Below are positions 58,593-64,000 of a DNA stretch of 64,000 nt, piece after piece. A program made the position numbers and the translations under genes. The DNA is from Candidatus Brocadia sp. WS118 (GTDB lineage: Bacteria > Planctomycetota > Brocadiia > Brocadiales > Brocadiaceae), in assembly GCA_007618135.1 (NCBI GenBank), contig PHFX01000148.1:62001-126000 (forward strand). Reading direction: 5' to 3'. Position 1 is the stretch's first letter. Each line of letters begins with the position of its first letter. Under the pieces are notes generated by a model that was not told the origin of the DNA, searched no databases, and saw only the letters and a list, made by a program, of their open reading frames with translations.

Positions 58593-59598
58593 ATCCCTTC
58601 TCCATTTGAGCAACAACGATACGGTCTATGTTTTGATAGTCTTTCATACACGCTGGTTTTGTAAAACATCCGGTATCTTCTATGAGCTGCATTACCGGTT
58701 GAGCCTGTCTTTCGCCAACCTCAAACAGGAGATATCCGCCCGGCATGAGCCATGTTTTTACCTGTGCGATAATACGTCTGAATATTTGTAAACCATCCCT
58801 TCCACTGACAAGAGCAACATACGGTTCATAATCCCGCACCTCCTTTTGTAAATGCTGGAATTCACCGCTTGATATGTACGGGGGGTTGGATACGATGAAA
58901 TGCACCTTTGATGCAACCCCGTATTTCTTTAGCGGTTCAAAGGTATCACCGCATACGAACGTTATCTTGTGAAGAACTTTGTGCCTGTCGGCATTCATTC
59001 TGGCAACAGCCAGGGCATCGGCGGATATGTCTACGGCAAACACCCTGGCCTTGTCGATTTTTTTTGCCAAGGTTATTGCAATAGCGCCGCTTCCTGCTCC
59101 AATGTCCACAAGGATAATTTCTTCTTCGTGAAACAGAATTCGTGACTTTTCTATTACGGCTTCAACAAGCAATTCCGTTTCAGGGCGTGGAATCAAAACC
59201 CGTTCATCCACGTATAAATCGAGGGACATGAATTCAGCATGATGGGTAATATATTGCAAGGGCACTCTTTGCCCTCGTCGCCGGATAGCGTTTTGATAAA
59301 TTGCAGCAAGAGTATTTTCCACTGGCCTGTCGGGATGTGCATAAAGGTCAATACGTTTACAACCGAGGAGATGTGACAAGATAACTTCGGCATCCATTCG
59401 TGGAGAGTCGATACCGCGAGCCTTTAACGCACCGCTTGCCCACTGGATAAGGCTTGATAGGGTATGTTTATCGGGGAATTCGTCTCCCGAACTTCCAACT
59501 GAGGTGTTACCATGAGGGATGTAACCAGCAGCACGGCAGTTTCCGTTCCGTTTCGAGTCTCTTTGAGACGCGTTTACTTCAGGCGCTTCGGAGGGCAT
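58585..59598 (-). CDS. prmC: Peptide chain release factor glutamine methyltransferase PrmC
   Basis: PrmC methylates the GGQ glutamine of release factors. The family marks are LIPRPETELLVEAVIE, VDIGAGSGAIAITLAKKI, VSNPPYISSGEFQHLQKEVR (NPPY catalytic motif) and YEPYVALVSGRDGLQIFRR. The protein (337 aa) has about 45 extra, low-complexity N-terminal residues (rich in Ser, Asn and Gly), so the true start may be downstream, though no better in-frame ATG is obvious. It lies directly after prfA, its likely substrate, in the order rpmE-prfA-prmC-murA. Confidence 0.94.
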   Translation of the reverse strand: MPSEAPEVNASQRDSKRNGNCRAAGYIPHGNTSVGSSGDEFPDKHTLSSLIQWASGALKARGIDSPRMDAEVILSHLLGCKRIDLYAHPDRPVENTLAAIYQNAIRRRGQRVPLQYITHHAEFMSLDLYVDERVLIPRPETELLVEAVIEKSRILFHEEEIILVDIGAGSGAIAITLAKKIDKARVFAVDISADALAVARMNADRHKVLHKITFVCGDTFEPLKKYGVASKVHFIVSNPPYISSGEFQHLQKEVRDYEPYVALVSGRDGLQIFRRIIAQVKTWLMPGGYLLFEVGERQAQPVMQLIEDTGCFTKPACMKDYQNIDRIVVAQMEKGCG

Positions 59599-59648
59599 CT
59601 TTGATTAAGCAGGCAAAAATTTATAACTATTTTCGAATAACGTCGTTT

Positions 59649-60740
59649 TTACAAACTTGCTGCCAGCTGCTTTAACTGCTCTTCTTTGTAGTAAGCCACG
59701 AGGGCTTCAATGATTTCGTCAAGACATCCCAGCATAACCTGCTCCAGATTATGCACGGAAAAATTTATCCGGTGATCGGTTACCCGGTTCTGCGGATAGT
59801 TGTAAGTGCGAATCTTTTCACTGCGGTCTCCGGTCCCTATCTGATCACGGCGTATCTGGTCACGTTCGTTTCGCTTCTGTCCCTCATATAATTCGTACAA
59901 ACGGCTTCTTAAAATACGCATAGCTTTTGCACGGTTCTTGTGCTGAGATTTTTCATCAAGACATTTCACCACCAAACCGCTAGGAACATGGGTAATCCTG
60001 ACTGCAGAGCTTGTTTTATTGACCTTTTGTCCGCCAGGGCCAGAAGCCCGGAAGGTATCCACCAAAATATCATTCGGGTTAATGTCAATCTCCACCTCTT
60101 CAATTTCCGGAAGAATAGCTACTGTGGCCGTTGAGGTGTGCACCCTTCCGCTGGCTTCTGTACGCGGCACTCTTTGAACGCGATGAGTCCCGCTCTCGAA
60201 TCGCAGCTTTTGATATACGTTATTTCCCTCGATCGAAAAGGTTACTTCTCTGAACCCCCCTAAATCCGTCTCACTACTGTCAAAAAGCTCTACTTTCCAT
60301 CCCTGATTTTCTGCATATTTGGTATACATGCGAAACAGGTCAGCCGCAAAGATAGCCGCCTCATCCCCTCCCGTCCCGGCCCGTATCTCGGCAATCACAT
60401 TTTTCCCGGAGATTTTATCTTCCGTGACAAATAGTCCCTTGATTTCGTCAAAGAGAGATTCCTCCTGCTTTTCCAGAGATCCCAGCTCATCCATGGCCAT
60501 CTTCGCCAACTCTTTGTCTTCTTTTTCCTGAGCCAGGAAGCCCTCAGTTTCCTTCTTTTTCATAAGGGTTTCAGTTATCTGAGTATATTTGTTCACCATT
60601 TTGGAGAGGCTGCCGTGCTCCTTGATATAGGTTGTATAACGGCTTACATCGGCAATTACCTCAGGATCGGATAACAGTTTCTCCAATTCCTGGTATCTTT
60701 CATTTATTTTTTCTAATTTTTTTAACAACTTATCATTCAT
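59649..60740 (-). CDS. prfA: Peptide chain release factor 1 (RF1)
   Basis: RF1 reads UAA and UAG and triggers peptide release. The 363-residue protein has the GGQ motif in RASGPGGQKVNKTSSAVR and the codon-recognition region QRVPRTEASGRVHTST, where the usual PxT tripeptide is PRT. RF2-type SPF is absent, so this is RF1. The C-terminal domain (RNERDQIRRDQIGTGDRSEK, TYNYPQNRVTDHRIN) is typical. The ATG overlaps the rpmE stop (ATGA). Confidence 0.95.
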   Translation of the reverse strand: MNDKLLKKLEKINERYQELEKLLSDPEVIADVSRYTTYIKEHGSLSKMVNKYTQITETLMKKKETEGFLAQEKEDKELAKMAMDELGSLEKQEESLFDEIKGLFVTEDKISGKNVIAEIRAGTGGDEAAIFAADLFRMYTKYAENQGWKVELFDSSETDLGGFREVTFSIEGNNVYQKLRFESGTHRVQRVPRTEASGRVHTSTATVAILPEIEEVEIDINPNDILVDTFRASGPGGQKVNKTSSAVRITHVPSGLVVKCLDEKSQHKNRAKAMRILRSRLYELYEGQKRNERDQIRRDQIGTGDRSEKIRTYNYPQNRVTDHRINFSVHNLEQVMLGCLDEIIEALVAYYKEEQLKQLAASL

Positions 60741-60967
60741 TTTTGCTTTACAGTTTCTTCAGTCCTTTGACTCTTTTGTAATCTCCTTTTAAACTTCTCT
60801 ATCTGGCCTGCGCTATCTACAAACCGCAGCTTACCGGTATAAAACGGATGGCATTTCGAGCAGATTTCAATAGCAATTTTGGGTTTTGTCGACCGTGTCT
60901 TAAACGACTCGCCACACCCGCAGGTGACAACAGTTTCCATGTATTCCGGATGAATTCCCTCTTTCAT
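60737..60967 (-). CDS. rpmE: 50S ribosomal protein L31, zinc type
   Basis: The 76-residue protein (MKEGIHPEYMETVVTCGCGE, ICSKCHPFYTGKLRFVDSAG) is L31 with the CxC...CxxC zinc ligands (CGC, CSKC). GAGGAG precedes the ATG. It leads the rpmE-prfA-prmC-murA operon. Confidence 0.96.
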   Translation of the reverse strand: MKEGIHPEYMETVVTCGCGESFKTRSTKPKIAIEICSKCHPFYTGKLRFVDSAGQIEKFKRRLQKSQRTEETVKQK

Positions 60968-61191
60968 AGCTTCTCCTCTAAATTAATAATGCGTTCAGAG
61001 AACGCATACTTAAATAAAATAATGATTTATCACTCACCAAGCAAAAAAATTTTAACAAACCAGCAGGCATTCTGCAATAGAATTTTTCTGAATACTTTTG
61101 TAAAATTCAGTTGAATATCGATTTTAATTCCATATAATAAAGGTTTCAAATTTCTGTTTAAAATCCGGTATTGTATTGAATTTAAGAATTT

Positions 61192-62544
61192 ATGTTTGAA
61201 GCAATTGCAAATAGCCTGGAAGGTGTTTTTGGCAAACTCCGTGGCAAAGGTCGCCTTACAGAATCAAATATCAAAGATGGCTTGCACGAAGTGCGTTTGG
61301 CGCTCCTTGAAGCAGACGTGAATTATAAAGTTGTTAAGGATTTCATTCAGCATGTTACCGAGCGTGCTGTTGGTGAAGAGGTGATCAAGAGCATTGCTCC
61401 CGGGCAGCAAATTATAAAGATTGTGCATGATGAATTGATCAAACTCATGGGAGAATCCGACACCGCAATTCCTTTTAAGGATGGCGAACCGACAACCATT
61501 ATGCTCGTCGGGCTGCAGGGTAGCGGAAAGACTACTACGGCAGGAAAACTTGCAAAAACGATACTTTCAAAGGGCAGGAAGCCATTACTGGTAGCTGCGG
61601 ACATACAGCGGCCCGCTGCGATTGAGCAACTGAAGATACTCGGTCAGCAACTCGATGTGCCGGTCTACTTTGAACCTGCCGCTCAACCCGTGAAGATATG
61701 CAAAAATGCCGTTGCACATGCCAGAACGAATACGCAGGACGTTGTTATCTTTGACACTGCAGGCAGATTGCACATTGACGATGAACTCATGCTTGAATTG
61801 AAGGAGATCAAACAAAAACTGGAGCCACACCAGATCTATTTTGTGTGCGACTCGATGACCGGGCAGGACGCCGTTAACAGCGCAAAGGAGTTCAACACCC
61901 AGCTCGGTTTTGATGGCGTGATTTTAACCAAACTCGATGGCGATACCCGTGGCGGTGCGGCACTCTCCATACGGTCGGTTACCGGAAAACCAATCAAATT
62001 TGTCGGCATTGGCGAAAAGTTGGATCGCCTGGAGGAATTCCACCCGGATCGAATGGCCTCACGGATACTCGGCATGGGAGACGTCGTATCGCTTGTTGAA
62101 CGGGCGCAGCAAGCCATCGACATGGAAGAAGCTCAAAAACTCACCAGAAAGATACAGGACGACACGCTCAGCCTGGATGATTTTCTCACTCAACTTCAGC
62201 AGATTAAAAAGATGGGGCCGATAAAAGAAGTACTGGGCATGATTCCGGGTTTAGGGAATAAGCTGGATGGGCTGAACGTGGATGAAAAACAGCTGCAGCG
62301 GGTGGAAGCAATTATCCGGTCTATGACAATCGAGGAGCGGGTGAGCCCGGACATGGTCAATGGAAGCAGAAGACAACGGGTGGCAAATGGAAGCGGAACA
62401 ACCGTTCAGGATGTTAATCAATTGCTTAAGCAGTTCAGGTCAATGAAAAAGATGATGAAACATTTCAAAGGAAACGAAAAAGGTCTCAAGAAGATGGGGC
62501 TGTTATCGAAGGGTTTGCCTTTTGGTAAGGGTATGATACAATAA
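61192..62544 (+). CDS. ffh: Signal recognition particle protein Ffh (SRP54)
   Basis: Ffh is the GTPase subunit of the SRP, which binds 4.5S RNA and signal sequences. NG domain: VGLQGSGKTTTAGKLAKTIL, AADIQRPAAIEQL, VVIFDTAGRLHIDDELM, ILTKLDGDTRGGAALSI, GIGEKLDRLEEFHPDRMASR. The Met-rich M domain (DFLTQLQQIKKMGPIKEVLG, MIPGLG, RSMKKMMKHFKGNEKGLKKM) is complete. The start ATG has no strong ribosome site. It begins the ffh-rpsP-trmD-rplS run. No 4.5S RNA gene was recognised in the 224-bp gap upstream. Confidence 0.97.
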   Translation: MFEAIANSLEGVFGKLRGKGRLTESNIKDGLHEVRLALLEADVNYKVVKDFIQHVTERAVGEEVIKSIAPGQQIIKIVHDELIKLMGESDTAIPFKDGEPTTIMLVGLQGSGKTTTAGKLAKTILSKGRKPLLVAADIQRPAAIEQLKILGQQLDVPVYFEPAAQPVKICKNAVAHARTNTQDVVIFDTAGRLHIDDELMLELKEIKQKLEPHQIYFVCDSMTGQDAVNSAKEFNTQLGFDGVILTKLDGDTRGGAALSIRSVTGKPIKFVGIGEKLDRLEEFHPDRMASRILGMGDVVSLVERAQQAIDMEEAQKLTRKIQDDTLSLDDFLTQLQQIKKMGPIKEVLGMIPGLGNKLDGLNVDEKQLQRVEAIIRSMTIEERVSPDMVNGSRRQRVANGSGTTVQDVNQLLKQFRSMKKMMKHFKGNEKGLKKMGLLSKGLPFGKGMIQ

Positions 62545-62607
62545 TGGCACGTTCAGGAATTTTCATTTTATTGGTGCGGGCTGTAGGGTGTGTGGCATTA
62601 AAAACAC

Positions 62608-62686
62608 AACCCTTAGAAAAGAGGGTTGGAGGTTGTATAACAGCCCAAAATAAACACAACCCCCTGAACTCCCTCTATTAAGAGGG
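62608..62686. repeat. Hairpin-bearing repeat between ffh and rpsP
   Basis: Two hairpins, AACCCTTAGAAAAGAGGGTT (62608-62627) and CCCTCT-ATTA-AGAGGG (62671-62686), each downstream of a CACAACCC sequence. It may be a REP-like unit or processing site inside the operon. No open frame is present. Confidence 0.55.
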
Positions 62687-62722
62687 AATTAGCTGGAATG
62701 ATATGATTTATAAGGAGAAAAA

Positions 62723-62980
62723 ATGGCGGTAAGGTTAAGAATGAAGAGGATGGGGCGTAAAAATAGACCATATTACAGGATCGGTGCATTTGACGCTCAT
62801 GAGGAACGCGACGGAAAGGTAATTGAGAATCTGGGTACCTATGACCCTCTCGAATCGAATAATGAAAAACAGGTAACTTTGAAAAAAGAGCGGGTGGAAT
62901 ATTGGTTGAGTGTTGGCGCAAAACCAACAGAATCAGTTGCCGTTGTGCTAAAGAAGTGCGGCATTGCTTTAAATACCTAG
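62723..62980 (+). CDS. rpsP: 30S ribosomal protein S16
   Basis: An 85-residue S16: AVRLRMKRMGRKNRPYYRIG, NLGTYDPLESNNEKQVTLKK, RVEYWLSVGAKPTESV. TAAGGAG precedes the ATG. The rimM gene usually found between rpsP and trmD is absent here. Confidence 0.97.
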   Translation: MAVRLRMKRMGRKNRPYYRIGAFDAHEERDGKVIENLGTYDPLESNNEKQVTLKKERVEYWLSVGAKPTESVAVVLKKCGIALNT

Positions 62981-63001
62981 CGCATCACCGCCGCAACCAA
63001 A
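62979..63001. repeat. Short repeat overlapping the rpsP stop codon
   Basis: AGCGCATCACCGCCGCAACC-AAA starts within the rpsP TAG and resembles the sequence at 43947-43969 after bioA. The following CTCCCTTAGCAAAGAGG is not shared. Confidence 0.65.
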
Positions 63002-63078
63002 TCTCCCTTAGCAAAGAGGCGAAGGGGGTTGTTGATAATCTGCAAAAAAGATGTTTTACAGAGTAAATACAATAAGCT

Positions 63079-63753
63079 ATGCGTATCGATATTGTAACGT
63101 TATTTCCTGAGATGTTTGAAGGCGTACTGGGACACAGCATCTTAAGGATTGCGAAGGAAAAATACCTCGTTCAATACAATCTCTTCAACATCCGGGAATA
63201 TGCAGATAACAGGCGATGTGTGGATGACCGTCCTTACGGCGGCGGACCAGGAATGGTGATAAAGCCAGAACCTGTCTTTAATGCGATAGAAGCTATCGGG
63301 CAACAAGCCGGTATCCATTCGAAAAAAATATTGTTAACACCGCAGGGACACCGGTTCAATCAATCCATTGCAAAGGAACTGGCAAGAGAACCCTATCTAA
63401 TGCTGATATGCGGTCATTATGAGGGTTTCGATGAAAGGATTCGAATGGGACTTGATGCATTCGAACTTTCTATCGGTGACTATGTCCTTTCCGGTGGCGA
63501 GATACCGGCAATGGTGGTAATTGATGCGGTAGTCCGGTTAATACCGGGAGTATTGGGCGATCTGGATTCTGTAGTCAACGAATCGTTTAATGGCGATTTG
63601 CTGGAACATCCCCAGTATACCCGCCCGGCTGAATATCGGGGTATGAAAGTACCCGAGGTGCTGATATCAGGACATCACCAGAAGATAAAAGAATGGCAAA
63701 AGGAACACGCCATGAAAAGAACCCGGGAAAGAAGACCGGATCTTATTGAATAA
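63079..63753 (+). CDS. trmD: tRNA (guanine-N1)-methyltransferase TrmD
   Basis: TrmD methylates G37 of tRNAs. The trefoil-knot SPOUT motifs are clear: MRIDIVTLFPEMFEGVLGHS, DDRPYGGGPGMVIKPEPVF, MLICGHYEGFDERIRMGLDA, FELSIGDYVLSGGEIPAMVV, and the C-terminal LLEHPQYTRPAEYRGMKVPE. The protein (224 aa) is of standard length. It is separated from rpsP by 98 bp, where rimM would normally be, and from rplS by 47 bp. Confidence 0.97.
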   Translation: MRIDIVTLFPEMFEGVLGHSILRIAKEKYLVQYNLFNIREYADNRRCVDDRPYGGGPGMVIKPEPVFNAIEAIGQQAGIHSKKILLTPQGHRFNQSIAKELAREPYLMLICGHYEGFDERIRMGLDAFELSIGDYVLSGGEIPAMVVIDAVVRLIPGVLGDLDSVVNESFNGDLLEHPQYTRPAEYRGMKVPEVLISGHHQKIKEWQKEHAMKRTRERRPDLIE

Positions 63754-63800
63754 AATATGGTTTTGAATTTAATAAGCTAAAAATAGGAGACACAGACGAA

Positions 63801-64000
63801 TGAATATTATTGACGCAATTGAAAAAGAACAGATGAAAAAAACCGTACCACAATTCTCTGTGGGTGATCAGGTGGATGTATCAGTAAAGATTATCGAAGG
63901 TGAAAAAGAGCGCGTTCAGGTCTTTAGTGGTGTAGTAATTGCAAAAAATGGCGGAGGTTTTAAAGAAACTTTTACCGTACGACGCATTGTTCAGGGTGAA
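63801..64000 (+). CDS. rplS: 50S ribosomal protein L19, partial (5' part; continues beyond window)
   Basis: Sixty-six codons are visible: MNIIDAIEKEQMKKTVPQFS, GDQVDVSVKIIEGEKERVQV, FSGVVIAKNGGGFKETFTVR. This is the N-terminal part of L19, following trmD in the conserved order. An AGGAG lies about 11 nt before the ATG. The gene is cut by the right edge. Confidence 0.96.

Overview
The window reads as chromosomal DNA of an anaerobic ammonium-oxidising (anammox) planctomycete of the Brocadiales, probably a Kuenenia/Brocadia relative. The strongest pointer is an intact hydroxylamine-oxidoreductase-like octahaem cytochrome c (28763-30427, eight CxxCH motifs), together with a moderate-to-low G+C content, many small redox proteins and dense palindromic intergenic repeats. 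The lineage is an inference; there is no rRNA here to fix it. No CRISPR array, prophage or transposase gene was seen.

Layout. (1) 1-185: start of a sugar-nucleotide epimerase/dehydratase running off the left edge. (2) 493-15405, minus strand: flagellar rod, hook and ring genes in three operons: fliK-flgD-flgE; flgF-flgG-flgA-flgH-flgI-flgJ-flgN-flgK-flgL; and fliW-csrA-TPR. Each operon has a sigma-54-like GG-N10-GC element 56-57 nt upstream of its first start codon. Two lipoprotein genes follow (15744-16950). (3) 17156-22467: thiE, purF, a radical SAM/SPASM protein, cysC and an outer-membrane protein. (4) 22565-38521: an accessory redox island holding a flavodoxin, two rubredoxins, two paralogous exported proteins of unknown function, an MmgE/PrpD protein, a ComA-like protein, DUF2024, an aldo/keto reductase, DUF488, the octahaem cytochrome, a ClC protein without its coupling glutamates, an NDH-2-like dehydrogenase, a VOC protein, an exported YHS/half-AhpD chimera, a fosmidomycin-resistance-type MFS pump and an FMN-binding protein. 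C/G-rich palindromes recur between its genes. (5) 38797-46372: tRNA-Gln(CUG), ubiE/menG, dus, a cbiX-cbiC fusion, bioA, bioD and thiC. A fragment resembling the end of an octahaem cytochrome gene lies between bioA and bioD. (6) 46399-47136: a toxin-antitoxin pair flanked by two copies of the 3' end of thiC. (7) 47371-57141: a Nudix-like protein, rlmI, a CNNM/CBS protein, ptsN, a GAF-PAS sensor, a PAS-GAF-PAS-GGDEF-EAL protein and an assimilatory-type nitrate reductase. (8) 57327-64000: housekeeping genes murA, prmC, prfA and rpmE (minus), then ffh, rpsP, trmD and rplS (plus, cut by the right edge).

How the parts fit. The flagellar block encodes rod, hook, P/L rings and junction proteins, with CsrA-FliW as the expected post-transcriptional switch for flagellin. 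The redox island looks like defence against oxygen and reactive nitrogen plus electron-transfer housekeeping; that role is inferred from gene content. The most unusual items are the uniform flagellar promoters, the toxin-antitoxin pair inside a thiC duplication, the exported chimera that shares its translation start with an FMN-binding gene, and the rubredoxin/exported-protein pairs.
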